From Komagataella phaffii GS115 (lineage: Eukaryota > Ascomycota > Pichiomycetes > Pichiales > Pichiaceae), in assembly GCF_000027005.1 (NCBI RefSeq), contig NC_012963.1, positions 1,488,001 through 1,552,000 on the forward strand: a stretch of DNA of 64,000 bases, read 5' to 3'. The position numbers were made by a program, and so were the translations under genes. The notes under the pieces are model-generated. The model did no database searches, was not told the DNA's origin, and saw only the letters and a list, made by a program, of their open reading frames with translations. This document shows positions 36,717 to 47,000 of the stretch, one piece after another; position 1 is the first letter of the stretch; each line of letters opens with the position of its first letter.

Positions 36717-38081
36717 ATGGTATTGTGGAGACATTCCCGGAGGCTGGCTTCTTTCAAAAGGCTTTACAGCTACCATTATCGCAAGGAGAATGTTTGGCAA
36801 AGCAGATTGTTCATGGCCACAATAGCGTCCCTGGTTGCTGGCTCAGTTTCATGGTATTATTTTTGGCCTCATCATACTTTTTCTGCACCAGTTGCTAAAA
36901 CTTTAAGGAAGGGTCTCAGAGCGGAGTCTGATAAGGGTGATTTCGACTACAATAGCGCATTAGAATCCTACAGGATTGGTTTGAGACAGGCCAAGGAAGA
37001 AAATATACCTGAATGGTCTAATGAATACACTGGAATTCAACTCAAGATAGCTCAAATGATGGAGTATTTGCATGATTATGGGAGTGCCCTGTTAATGTAT
37101 AAACAGATTAATTCAGCGTACCTCGCATTCCTGAAGAGTGACCAGGCTGAAGATAATACTTATCCTGAGCTCTCAAAACCTTACATTCTATTGAAAAATT
37201 TGAGAGTATCTGTGAAGATTGCGCGTGTACTGGAGCTTTCAAATCAAACAGAGAATGCCTTGAAAGTCCTTAAACATGCTATGCTGTTGTGCTCCAACTA
37301 CGCCATTGCTAAATCGGCAAAAGAGCAGGGTCAAGATCTTAAAGGTGTCAAATTAGTTATTGAAAATAACAGAGTACTAGTCAATGGCAATAAGGAGATC
37401 AAAGTTGAACGCAACAGAGAAAATTGGTCCCCTTTTACATTTGAGTTTTTTAACGCATCTGACTACTATGTGTCCTTATGTACAGCTTCTGGAAAACTAG
37501 ATGAGGCCATCAAAGAACGACAAAGGATTCTACTCCTCATGGTACTAGCTCAGGTTCCAGGGGGTGATATTCTACTATCGCAATACAATCTGGGCTCTTT
37601 GTTATACATGAAGGCGGAACAACTTGAGTCATTAGAACTCAAATATAGAAACGATTTACCTCGACAACAAGAAGAACTGCAACGGACAATGACAACAAAG
37701 AATGATTATCTATCGGCGGCGACCGAATGCTTTGAGACAGTGAGAGAGTTGGCAACTTCTTTGGATGAAAAGCAAAAGAAAGGCTCAACCAACGCAATTC
37801 GCACGAGTGGCATTAATGAAAACAACTCTATTAAATCCAAGGTTTTGTGGTACCAAGTTGACCAGACTACAGATGATTCCATAGCATTATCGACATATGC
37901 ACTAGGTGTGATTAAATTGCACCGAGGGATGTATAAAGAAGCTGAAGATCTACTGAAGGAGACATTAAGGAGAGCTTCTAGAACTAATTACACCGAGTTG
38001 ATTCAAGAAACTAAAAGGGAGTTGGGAAAGCTTGACCGAGAAAGAAAGCATGGACCAAAACTTTTATCAGTTAGTAAGTAA
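36717..38081 (+). CDS. MGR3: Mgr3-type TPR adaptor of the mitochondrial i-AAA protease
   Basis: 454 residues. A basic N-terminus (WRHSRRLASFKRLYSYHYRK, presequence-like) is followed by one membrane segment (ATIASLVAGSVSWYYFW). A soluble helical TPR-like domain follows: KTLRKGLRAESDKGDFDYNS, ALLMYKQINSAYL, NALKVLKHAM, and MYKEAEDLLKETLRRA. Mgr3 with Mgr1 recruits substrates to Yme1 in the inner mitochondrial membrane. Gene order (SRAP, MGR3, ASC1) matches S. cerevisiae YMR114C-YMR115W-YMR116C. A related gene follows 185 bases downstream on the same strand. Confidence 0.82.
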   Translation: MVLWRHSRRLASFKRLYSYHYRKENVWQSRLFMATIASLVAGSVSWYYFWPHHTFSAPVAKTLRKGLRAESDKGDFDYNSALESYRIGLRQAKEENIPEWSNEYTGIQLKIAQMMEYLHDYGSALLMYKQINSAYLAFLKSDQAEDNTYPELSKPYILLKNLRVSVKIARVLELSNQTENALKVLKHAMLLCSNYAIAKSAKEQGQDLKGVKLVIENNRVLVNGNKEIKVERNRENWSPFTFEFFNASDYYVSLCTASGKLDEAIKERQRILLLMVLAQVPGGDILLSQYNLGSLLYMKAEQLESLELKYRNDLPRQQEELQRTMTTKNDYLSAATECFETVRELATSLDEKQKKGSTNAIRTSGINENNSIKSKVLWYQVDQTTDDSIALSTYALGVIKLHRGMYKEAEDLLKETLRRASRTNYTELIQETKRELGKLDRERKHGPKLLSVSK

Positions 38082-38140
38082 CTACTAGTAGAGAACTTTG
38101 GTTCTTAATTTGAGCGGTTTTGCTGGGTCTCGTCGTAGTT

Positions 38141-38162
38141 TGATGTTTGATGTTTGATGTCT
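38141..38162 (+). repeat. Three tandem TTTGATG units
   Basis: A 7-base unit TTTGATG repeated three times between the two MGR3-like genes. Short and probably a slippage product; it could be used to compare strains. Confidence 0.6.
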
Positions 38163-38266
38163 ACATAGTATTGAATTACTTAGTGCCTAAGTTTCGCTAA
38201 TTTCGTACCGGGCCATACCACCTACAAATCTCATCACTCAATCTTGTAGTCTCAAATCTTGTGTCA

Positions 38267-39739
38267 ATGCTTAAACGGGTAAGTTTTGGTAAGAGTGTCC
38301 GACTGTTTAGGTCATCTGCAAGATCTTTACAAGACTCGTTGCACTACTTCAGTGATCCAAATGGCAAGCCCGTACCTCATCCTTCCACATATACTAAAGG
38401 CCGTGATTATGGACATGACCAACCTCCGGTTCCGCCAGTTCCAACACCTACTTCAAAACCCTTTTTTACGCCGTTTAGAATTTTTGCTTTACTAACGGGC
38501 CTGAGCGCAAGTTATATGTTGTTCCAAGATTTTTATCGATTTGAATTAGACCCAGAAGTGTTTGATCTGGTAAGAAAAGGATTAGAAGCGGAGAGTGATA
38601 AAGGCCACTTTAACTATAAGTTGGCCCTAAAATTTTATCTTGAAGCTTTGCATCAAGGGACAGACTTTAATACTCATACATCCATTCTCCTCAAAGTTTG
38701 TGATATGCTAGAAAAGTTGGGTCTTATCAACGAGGCAAGATTGTACCACCTTGATTTGATTTCGACAACTTTATACAACGTGGTTAACCCAACTAATAAA
38801 AAAGAACTAATGGACAAACCTAAAGCAATAAAACACTGTTTGATGTCTTTGGTGAAGGCTACGGAGTTGTCGCAGGATGCCAGTCCGAGTGAATTAGAGG
38901 ACCTCAAAACATTGTTTAATCTTAGCTTAGAAGCCGCCGCCATGACCATTCAAAGCCAGGGGGGAGCTCTTCAAGAGAATATGAACCAGTTGATAGCTTC
39001 ACAGGGCCAAAACCCTACGGAACTTGAAAGTGTGGAAATGATTTCACGTATTTGGAGAAATCGAAAAGCTGCTAGCATGTTTGTAGATAACATGTTAGAC
39101 GCAATGGAAGTATTTTCTTCCCTTTTGCTGCGTATGGGAGATTTTGGAGGAGCAATTAAAGTAAAGCAAGATGTTGTTCAGTACTTAATGGCGATGGGGG
39201 AACCTATTGGGGATATTTATTTGGCTCAGAGTTCTATTGGTTCTCTTCTTTATCTTCAATCCGCTATTGCTGAGTTTAATAGTGAAAACATCAAAAAAAA
39301 GTTGGGACAAGGCGATGATTTTCAGCTCACCTCTGAGGAAAGCTCCAAATTGAAAGAAGAGTTGCAAGTTTGTGAAGCGGCTGCTAAAAGTTCTTTGAAT
39401 GCTGCCCAAACGATATTTTCTGCAATAGTTAACAATAACTCCTCCAGATTTCGATCATCAAACAACATGCTAGTTATAAGCAAAGATGGGCCGCAGGCTG
39501 CCGAGGAGAAAATCCTTGAGAAACAAAGACAAAGTGACTATAATCTCAAACAGGCAGCTACGATCAGTAAGTATGGATTGGGGCTAGTCAATCTACGATT
39601 TGGTCGGGCTCAAACGGCTCGAAGATTGATTAACGAAGCATTGACAAGCTCTCGGGGTTTAGAGGCTGATCTTGGTTTTGTTGAAGATGCTGAAGAAGCC
39701 CTTAGAGCAATCGAACAGCTACAAGAATCAGAAGAATAG
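38267..39739 (+). CDS. Second Mgr3-like protein (tandem paralogue)
   Basis: 490 residues from ATG 38267; the frame could extend six bases further upstream only to GTG. It has the same plan as its neighbour: a presequence-like N-terminus (KRVSFGKSVRLFRSSARS), a Pro-rich linker, one membrane segment (IFALLTGLSASYMLF), and TPR-like helices. It shares the signature LVRKGLEAESDKGHFNYKLAL with the neighbour's TLRKGLRAESDKGDFDYNSAL, and also GDIYLAQSSIGSLLY versus GDILLSQYNLGSLLY. Clearly a paralogue. S. cerevisiae has MGR3 and YKL133C as a paralogue pair, but on different chromosomes. Probably also mitochondrial; which of the two is the true Mgr3 orthologue is open. Confidence 0.78.
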   Translation: MLKRVSFGKSVRLFRSSARSLQDSLHYFSDPNGKPVPHPSTYTKGRDYGHDQPPVPPVPTPTSKPFFTPFRIFALLTGLSASYMLFQDFYRFELDPEVFDLVRKGLEAESDKGHFNYKLALKFYLEALHQGTDFNTHTSILLKVCDMLEKLGLINEARLYHLDLISTTLYNVVNPTNKKELMDKPKAIKHCLMSLVKATELSQDASPSELEDLKTLFNLSLEAAAMTIQSQGGALQENMNQLIASQGQNPTELESVEMISRIWRNRKAASMFVDNMLDAMEVFSSLLLRMGDFGGAIKVKQDVVQYLMAMGEPIGDIYLAQSSIGSLLYLQSAIAEFNSENIKKKLGQGDDFQLTSEESSKLKEELQVCEAAAKSSLNAAQTIFSAIVNNNSSRFRSSNNMLVISKDGPQAAEEKILEKQRQSDYNLKQAATISKYGLGLVNLRFGRAQTARRLINEALTSSRGLEADLGFVEDAEEALRAIEQLQESEE

Positions 39740-39781
39740 ATATAAAAACCACAGAGTATATTAATATGAACGTGTGTTAAC

Positions 39782-41067
39782 TTACGAACTTGAAGTCATA
39801 ACTTGCCAGACACGGATAACGTTGTCGGTATAACCGGAAAACAAGTTCTGACCATCAGCAGACCAAGCTAAGGAAATACAGTGTGGGTCTCTAGCCTTAG
39901 TGGAAGTGGAAACAAATTCAGGTTTCAGCTCATCCATTGGCTTACGCTTCTCCAAGTGGAAAATTTTAATAGACTTGGAAGTAGCAGCGCACAACCAAAA
40001 TCTGTTAGGTGAGAAAGCAACAGCATGAACTTCTTCTTTTGCATCCAAAGTGTACAAGACTTTCTTAACAGAGAAATCCCAAAGTATGATGGAACCATCC
40101 TTTCCAGCAGAAGCACAGAGGGATCCATCGGGAGAAACGGTAATTGCCGTAACGTAACCAGTGTGACCAACAAAGTCTGCGGTCAATTTCATTTCGTTCA
40201 AATCCCAGGACTAAGATAGTGAGTTAGTAAGAGCATATCTAAATAATCAATATTTCAAGTTCAAACCCGATTTTGAATTGCCATCCATTTCCTTTGTTTA
40301 TATCAGAGATCTTGGTGTAAAAAGTCTCATCCAGTGTAGATCACTGTCTGAAGTAGCAATATTGTTTTAACATCATGTGAACAGAAGGAATTGGCGATAA
40401 ATGAAGACGGGATTGAAAAATTGAAAAGCTTGAAAAAACCATGCAAAAGAAAAAAACATACCTTAACCAACTTGTCAGATGAAGCAGAAATAATGTCAGA
40501 AGCTGATCCAGGAACAAATCTGACAGAAGTAACCCAGTCGGTGTGACCCTCCAAAGTGGCAACCTCTTCACCAACAATGTTCCAAAGTTTAATAGTCTTA
40601 TCTCTAGAAGCAGAGGCAATAACTCTAAGGTTTTGAGACAGGTCCACAGACAAAACATCGGAAGTGTGACCGGCGTATTTGATGATCTCTCCGGTCTTTA
40701 GGTTCCACAAACGAACAGTCTTGTCCCAGGAGGAAGATAGGGCAAATTCACTGTCCAATGAAAGTTTACAGTCAGAAACAATGTGAGAGTGTCCCTTTAA
40801 AGCCTTTTTTGGCACACCATAAGCTTGGTCATCTCCGTTCAATTGCCAGACAATCAGGGTCTTATCTCTGGATCCAGACAGTAAGATATCTGGGTTAGTA
40901 GGGCAAGTTGCCAAGGAAGTGACCCATCCACTGTGTCCTGAAAAAAAGTTAGTATACGTTGTGGTTCACGCCGAAAATTGCAGCAGAAAGTGTATTTGTC
41001 GACTCCATTAAAATAACCTACCTTCCAAGGTACCTCTCAAAACAAGAACTTCTCTGTTGTCAGCCAT
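39782..41067 (-). CDS. ASC1: Ribosomal WD40 protein Asc1/RACK1 (three exons)
   Basis: RACK1 orthologue on the head of the 40S subunit, linking translation to signalling. Exons are 41022..41067, 40462..40937 and 39782..40210, giving 316 residues (S. cerevisiae 319). Exon 1 reads [16 protein letters not shown]; intron 1 (84 bases) has donor GTAGGT, TACTAAC and TTTCAG; intron 2 (251 bases) has donor GTATGT and acceptor TTAG. Seven WD repeats are visible ([48 protein letters not shown]). The second intron sits after DKLVK, the position of the single intron in S. cerevisiae ASC1, and likewise contains a snoRNA. Bordered by MED11 (divergent) and the MGR3 pair (convergent). Confidence 0.96.
40211..40461 (-). 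other. ASC1 intron 2 (snoRNA host)
   Basis: 251 bases, donor GTATGT, branch TACTAAC near 40230, acceptor CTTAG. Phase 0 between LVK and SWD. It contains the U24 snoRNA. Confidence 0.92.
40299..40381 (-). ncRNA. SNR24: Box C/D snoRNA U24 (snR24) inside ASC1 intron 2
   Basis: On the minus strand: box C ATGATGT (40370-40376), then guide TTGCTACTT followed by a D'-like CAGA, a C'-like GGATGAGA, guide ACACCAAGATCT and box D CTGA (40303-40306). Both guide segments match what I recall of yeast U24, which directs 2'-O-methylation of 25S rRNA. S. cerevisiae SNR24 also lies in the ASC1 intron. Ends are approximate; a terminal stem is not mapped precisely. Confidence 0.88.
40938..41021 (-). other. ASC1 intron 1
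   Basis: 84 bases, donor GTAGGT, branch TACTAAC, poly-pyrimidine TTTTTTT, acceptor CAG. The splice restores codons EGHSGW. S. cerevisiae lacks this intron as I recall, so it is either ancestral or gained. Confidence 0.9.
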
Positions 41068-41426
41068 TTTATGAACTATTCTATTGCACTAAGAGAATAA
41101 AATATCCGTATGTACTATCTATTTTTTTTCAACGATCGAGCAGAACGAGTGGCTGGTGTGTGGATGTTAAGAAAGAAGAGCTATGACATAGTTCGACTAA
41201 ATAGGCAGTTATGTGACTTTGTTTTCGAACCTCGAACTCAGAAGTGCGCGATGCCCCTTAACAAGGTTAGCGAATTACTTATGAGCCGTGGGGTAGACGT
41301 GTTTCAACAGATAGTAGAGGAGACTGTTCATATCAACGTAAACGTCATTGTATCACCTACCGAAAAGACAAGATCCAGCTAACAATTACCACTTTTCGGT
41401 AATCAGTGTTTTACTAACTTGCGTTC

Positions 41427-41885
41427 ATGTCAGAAGATCATCTATCTTACATCAAGCAACGTCTTGATTCCTTACATGACATAGATTCAAAGATAGCTGA
41501 AATTCTAAAAAATTTGGCCAATGCCACCAAAAAACTCCGAGAAGGTGAAGAGTTGGCCTCTAGAAATGAAGACCTGCCGAAATTAGCAGAGATCAAGTCC
41601 GAATTCAAAAATTACACTCACGACTTTTATGGGAACTTATCAAATGCTACGATACATTTGAGAAAGGAAATCAAGTTACTAGACAACCAGATAAGCGGGG
41701 TATACCATCGAGATTCTCTTCAAAAAAAAGAGCAATCTGGGACCAATTATGACCATTCAGATATTACCATTATTCCCATAAATATCAACAAAAAGGCAAC
41801 CAATCTTGCCAATGATAAGCTCAAACAGTTTATCAAAGATGCAGATCTCTTAACAGATGATACAGACGAAACAATAAAAGTTTAA
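41427..41885 (+). CDS. MED11: Mediator subunit Med11
   Basis: 152 residues (S. cerevisiae 115). The start DHLSYIKQRLDSLHDIDSKI parallels Med11 helices, followed by HLRKEIKLLDNQI and PININKKATN, both strongly diagnostic. Med11 pairs with Med22 in the Mediator head and contacts TFIIH. A longer polar linker (DSLQKKEQSGTNYDH) explains the greater size. Its stop codon overlaps the stop of HFD1 on the other strand. Neighbouring ASC1, it follows the YMR112C-YMR116C order of S. cerevisiae. Confidence 0.88.
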   Translation: MSEDHLSYIKQRLDSLHDIDSKIAEILKNLANATKKLREGEELASRNEDLPKLAEIKSEFKNYTHDFYGNLSNATIHLRKEIKLLDNQISGVYHRDSLQKKEQSGTNYDHSDITIIPININKKATNLANDKLKQFIKDADLLTDDTDETIKV

Positions 41886-43420
41886 AAAACAAGTTTACCA
41901 ATTAATGCAGCAGCAATTGTAACCATCAATCCGCAGTATCCAATAACTTTCGTTAAATACGATCTTCTTGAAGGGACGTTACCGGAACGGTCAAACCAAA
42001 CCACACCTTTATCTAAGAGCTCCAGAGTCGCTCTATTTTTTCTTGTGTAAGGAGGATAACGAGCTTTAATTAGGAACTCTGCCCACAACGGTTGTTTTAG
42101 AACGGTTCTTGAGTGACTAAAAGAATCAAATGACCACTTCCCATGGTAATTTCCATAGCCTGAGTCACCTATTCCCCCGAAAGGTGCAGTGTAAAGTCCA
42201 ACGTGCATCATTGTTTCATTTATACAAACTCCTCCCGATCGTAAATTGTTTAGAATGTACCTTTGTTCTTGAGGGTCTTCAGAAAAGATGTAACATGCTA
42301 GCGGGGTGTCATGCTCAGTTTTCACCTCGCTCACAACATCTTCTAAACTGGAGTATTTGATGATGGGAAGAATGGGCGCAAAATTTTCAGATTGCATGGT
42401 CTCATCGTCCCAGGATACGTCACAAATCAATGTAGGAGGTATAAAGTTAGTGTCTTCATGAGAAACACCGAAACTGATCTTTTTGCCCTTGGTTCTTTGC
42501 AATGTGGTCATAGTTCGTTTGAATGACTTTCGATCAATAAGATGAGTAAAATCACTTTTCTCTGTGATATTGCAATAGAATTCCTTTAGTATCTTAGTAG
42601 ATTCTTGTACCACGGTACTGTAAATACTTTCGTGAACTAATAGATAGTCTACCGCCACGCAGGTTTGTCCACTATTGACAAATGAAGACCAAATGATTCG
42701 ACTCAGGAGAGCTTTAATTTTGGTAGTCTTACAATTGGAAGTCAGAAAGCAAGGAGACTTTCCGCCCAATTCTAAGATAACAGGAGTAAGGTGCTCAGCA
42801 GCTGCTTTAGAAATAATTTTTCCTACATGTCCACTTCCGGTGAACATTATCTTGTCAAACTTCGGTTCCAACAATTTCTGGGTCTCGGTGATTCCCCCAT
42901 TAACTACGGATACAATTGGGTAATCAAAACAACTCTGTAACACCTCAGTTAGGAGTGTACTACAGTTGGGAGTAAGTTCAGACGGCTTGAAAACAACAGT
43001 GTTTCCGGCAGCAATGGCTCCAATGATAGGAGACAAAGAAAGAACGATCGGGTAGTTGAACGGTGCAATGATAAGTATTACACCAAGAGGAATCTTTTCC
43101 ACTGTGCTATAAGTAGTACCGAAAGATAAAGGGAGGTAGTCGACTTTTTGGGGTTTGCTCCATGACTCCAGATGCTGCATCACATAAAGAATTTCTCCAA
43201 ATACTTGTGCTAGCTCCAATCTAGACGTCTCAAATCGGGACCTGTTGAAGTCCTTGCTGAGGGCATCCTCAAACTGTGTCTGATGGTCCAACAAAACATA
43301 GTACAGATTCCGTAATTGATTCAAACGATTTTGGACAGTTAGTAATACATTACTATCAAAAACTTGTCGAGCTTTATCTACGAGAGAACCAATTTCTTCA
43401 ACTTGAGTATATTCCAGCAT
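41882..43420 (-). CDS. HFD1: Fatty aldehyde dehydrogenase Hfd1
   Basis: 512 residues from ATG 43420; the longer frame starts at GTG. This is the ALDH3-type class: PFNYPIVLSLSPIIGAIAAGNTVVFKPSE, FTGSGHVGK, LELGGKSPCFL with the catalytic-domain Glu, and SGQTCVAVDY with the catalytic Cys (usually GQTC). NSxG/GGIGDSGYGNYHGKWSF closes the domain. A C-terminal hydrophobic tail (VIGYCGLMVTIAAALIGKLVF) fits the membrane-anchored fatty aldehyde dehydrogenases. Hfd1 oxidises hexadecenal from sphingolipid breakdown and 4-hydroxybenzaldehyde for ubiquinone synthesis, at the mitochondrial outer membrane and lipid droplets. It may be controlled through a 19-base tandem repeat about 100 bases upstream. Confidence 0.92.
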   Translation of the reverse strand: MLEYTQVEEIGSLVDKARQVFDSNVLLTVQNRLNQLRNLYYVLLDHQTQFEDALSKDFNRSRFETSRLELAQVFGEILYVMQHLESWSKPQKVDYLPLSFGTTYSTVEKIPLGVILIIAPFNYPIVLSLSPIIGAIAAGNTVVFKPSELTPNCSTLLTEVLQSCFDYPIVSVVNGGITETQKLLEPKFDKIMFTGSGHVGKIISKAAAEHLTPVILELGGKSPCFLTSNCKTTKIKALLSRIIWSSFVNSGQTCVAVDYLLVHESIYSTVVQESTKILKEFYCNITEKSDFTHLIDRKSFKRTMTTLQRTKGKKISFGVSHEDTNFIPPTLICDVSWDDETMQSENFAPILPIIKYSSLEDVVSEVKTEHDTPLACYIFSEDPQEQRYILNNLRSGGVCINETMMHVGLYTAPFGGIGDSGYGNYHGKWSFDSFSHSRTVLKQPLWAEFLIKARYPPYTRKNRATLELLDKGVVWFDRSGNVPSRRSYLTKVIGYCGLMVTIAAALIGKLVF

Positions 43421-44068
43421 CAATGAAAAAGATGAATTGCCCAAATAGAAGACAACAGTGAACACAGTTCAGTATCTAATATTTTTAAAATTCGAAGAGC
43501 AAGCAACAACGTAATCACAGAGAAAGCGGTACCAAGCAGAGAAAGCGGTACCAAGACCTTTTATAATCGAGCTAGGGCAAGAAGAAAAAATCTCATGGCT
43601 AATGTCACTTTGACATGTGATTGACATTCAAAGGTTTACAGCCGAGAAAACGAAGATCTCAAAATGAATCACTTTGGCAAATTATTGCAGGATCTAAGGC
43701 GCTGCAAATTATAAGCAGCTCAGGCAACTGGATGTCTGCACAGTAGTTTTCTTGTATGCTATCCAGTTGACAAGCTAGAGTAATCACCAGTGAAATATTA
43801 TCCAACCTCTTCATTACAGTTGGCAAGAAAAACTAGACACATAGTACTGAATGCTAGAGAACACCTGGGTTTGTTGGACGGATTGAAGACGCTTGCTTGA
43901 TAATTGTCCTTAGTCGATCCATATGTCATCGCTAGACCTTCTTGGAAAAATGAAGAAAGTCTATCAGTAAGTAGTCTCATTCGAGCATCTCCTTTAATTC
44001 TGCACCTTAACCACTAACTACACATCACACATACTTTCTGGGGGTTATCATTCAAATCTATTCGAAAC
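43421..44068. other. HFD1 / SRO7-type gene divergent region
   Basis: About 650 bases without a supportable gene. It contains the 19-base tandem repeat. A 60-codon minus-strand frame at 43798..43980 is probably chance. Confidence 0.5.
43518..43555 (+). repeat. Perfect 19-base tandem duplication upstream of HFD1
   Basis: The unit CAGAGAAAGCGGTACCAAG occurs twice without a gap (43518-43536 and 43537-43555), about 100-135 bases upstream of the HFD1 ATG. Each unit contains GCGGTACC, including a CGG triplet as used by zinc-cluster activators. Function is inferred only. Confidence 0.85.
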
Positions 44069-47000
44069 ATGTTCAAAAGAAAACAAAAGTCAACAGATTC
44101 AGGAGCTCAGCCCATGCCGAGCTCCACTGGCAAATTACTTGACATGAACAAAGTTTTGGACAAGGGTCTGTCTTCAGGTGTATCAAATAAATCGTTTCAA
44201 TTGACTGATTTATCAAGGTATGGTGTCACTGGTGGTATTTTGTGTATGGCATTTGATCCTATCCAGAGTCTCTTAGCAATATCAACAGGTAAGGGGGAGG
44301 TGCACGTTTTTGGACAAAAGAAAGTCGAAGTTGCGTTTGTGTTAGAATCCAGTTTGCAGCTCATTACCCTCAAATTCGTTAAGGGTATTTATTTAGTAGC
44401 AATTGATGCCAAAAGCACCATTTTTGTGTTTTCACTACATTCCAAGAAGCTATTGTACACTTATTCTGCACCAGGTATCATCACCTCCGTTGAAACAGAC
44501 TATTCACTTGAGTTTTTGATAATAGGCCTTCAAAACGGTTCTTGTATCTTTTACGATATCAGCATTGGCAAAGTAACTCCATACAGAATTGGTAATCTGC
44601 AGAGAAAAGTATTACCTTCAATTAAGTATGTGAGTCCAGTTCTATCTGTCAAGTGGCATCCGAGAGATATAGGGACCGTACTAATCGCCTATACACATGT
44701 CTCCGTCATATATTCATTTGTCACAGATGAAATCAAGCAAGAATTTATATATAAGCCACCAAACGGCCAAAACGTTCAACTGGTAACAGCCTTGTGGCAT
44801 CCTAATGGCCTAAACATAGTCACTTTGTACGATGACAATTCATTTGTATTTTGGGATTCTAATGATGGTACTATTCTGCAGGCGAGAACTCTTTACGACA
44901 CATACATCAATCAGTCTACTTCCATACCAGATACGCAAGGGTTGTCACCAATAATCAAGATCTCCTGGATATGTGCTAAGGACCCAGAACATACTCAGCT
45001 TGTTATATGTGGAGGTGATACACCGGAGAAGTTAGGTGCCCAGAATTTAACACTGTTAGACTTTGGGCAAACTCCAAAGTACTCGGTTACCTCTTATGAA
45101 AATATGGGAAAGTACTACGCTTTCCCCAAATCTCAGCGAGTAATGCCTATTCACAATAGCACGGCCATAATTGACTTTCTTCCTTTGGGCGAAGCAAGTC
45201 CGTATTTTGGCGGTAACCACGACCCAAGGTATATATTGGTCTTATCGGATAGTGGTGATTTGAAGCTTGTAAGCTTTCCACTGGGGACCATCAACTACGA
45301 GGCCGGAATCCTGCCTCCAACACTAACATGGATGAACCCAAAGATATCTTGTTCACGTGCCTGTCCGGTTCCAAGAAGCCAGTGGTTGGGTATGCTGAGC
45401 GTTTCAACTGCAAGCAAAGTTCGGCCTCTGCTTAAAGGTGGAAGCTCACAAAAAAAATCAGATAGTGCGTATTCACTGGCATCAGCATTGATAACAGGGC
45501 ATGAGAATGGATTCATCAGAATGTGGGACGCATCTTCTGGAGAACTTGACGTTTATTCCTTGCTTGAAATTGACCTTACTAAGATCTTACAGGATGACTC
45601 TAACGATGTTACTGTGACAAATGTTTCGTTTGCCGCTGACACTGCCGAGCTCGCAGTTTCCACTTTGAACGGACACGTTTTACTCTTCAAGTTTGCAAAG
45701 AACTATAACTACAATTCTAAAGTGTCGGATTTAAATCAGCGATTTAAAAGTATGAACTTGAAGCATGATAATAAAGACCCTAACAGTCTTAGTGCTCAGA
45801 TTCTCAACGATATAAGCGATCGCACACCTTTAGACTTGAAGGAAGGCTTTTTACCTGTATCTTATATTCGAAAGAATTCAGGAAAAGTAACCTCATTGAT
45901 AAACAGCAACGTAGGTTTTGTTGGTATTTGTTACGAATCAGGGGAGTTAATGATCATTGATAGACGAGGCCCCTCTATACTTTTTTCGATATTTCTCAGC
46001 GAGCTTTGTGAAGGTACTCCTATATATGGTACTTGCTTAGAGGTGGGAGTAATGGCATTGAATGAAGATACATTTTCGTCCTTAGTTTTGTTATTAGGAA
46101 CAAACAGAGGAGACCTGTTACGATTTCAAATTATTCCAAGTTCAAATGGAAGTTTCCAGGTAAAGTTTTATGACATTTTTATTGGTGCTACGAATGGACC
46201 ATTATGTCAATTGACTTGTATTGATAGGGAGACAGGAGCATTCACGATTGCAACTTTAGGTCATTTCAAGAAATTGTCTAATGGTGTGGTCATCCGAAGC
46301 CTGATTATTGCTTCAAGTAACTCAGATATCAGAATCTTAGATAATAAGCTGCACAGAGTAACACACAAAACGATCAAAAGCGGAGTTGCTACGTGCGGAG
46401 TCTCGGTTATACCTAACTCAAATCAGGGAAGTTCTCCAGTATTTAACGTTCTATCTAAGTCAAATGATATCAAGGTTTATTCTTTACCATCCCTGAGGGA
46501 GATAACGACTTTAATACTGCCATATCCCGTCAGCACAGATTATTTGGCATATAGTTCCGTGATTGCGAATGGTGAAATCTTGGTACGGATCAATGAGAGC
46601 GAAGCTGGGCTTGTGGATATTGTTGGACATTCAACTGCAGAACTGTCTCCAACAAGGAATATTGACCAACTATTCAATGATTCTTTGATTATCCCATACA
46701 GACCAACTGTTAATACTGTACAGTATCTTAAAAGAGGAACCAAACTGATATCTTATCAAGATCTTATCCAGTTAATGTACGGAGGGAACGTCTCTTTACG
46801 AAATCCAACTCCAGATTCCGAATTGGCCTTTCAAATATCACCCTACAACCCCAATAACCAAGGAGTTTTGAACTCTATGGTTAACAGTCCACTATTGAAG
46901 TCTCCATCGAAATTTGGCGAGGAAGGTGGTTCTCAAGATGAAGAATTTAACTACAATAAACCGATTCGCAAGCACCACGTTGCTACCGTCAATCCTTTGA

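Noticed and set aside
41110..41382. 90-codon ORF between ASC1 and MED11
   Set aside because: It overlaps the ASC1 upstream region, has no recognisable domain and lies in a divergent promoter; probably chance.
43798..43980. 60-codon minus-strand ORF upstream of the SRO7-type gene
   Set aside because: Short, no family, lies in a divergent promoter.
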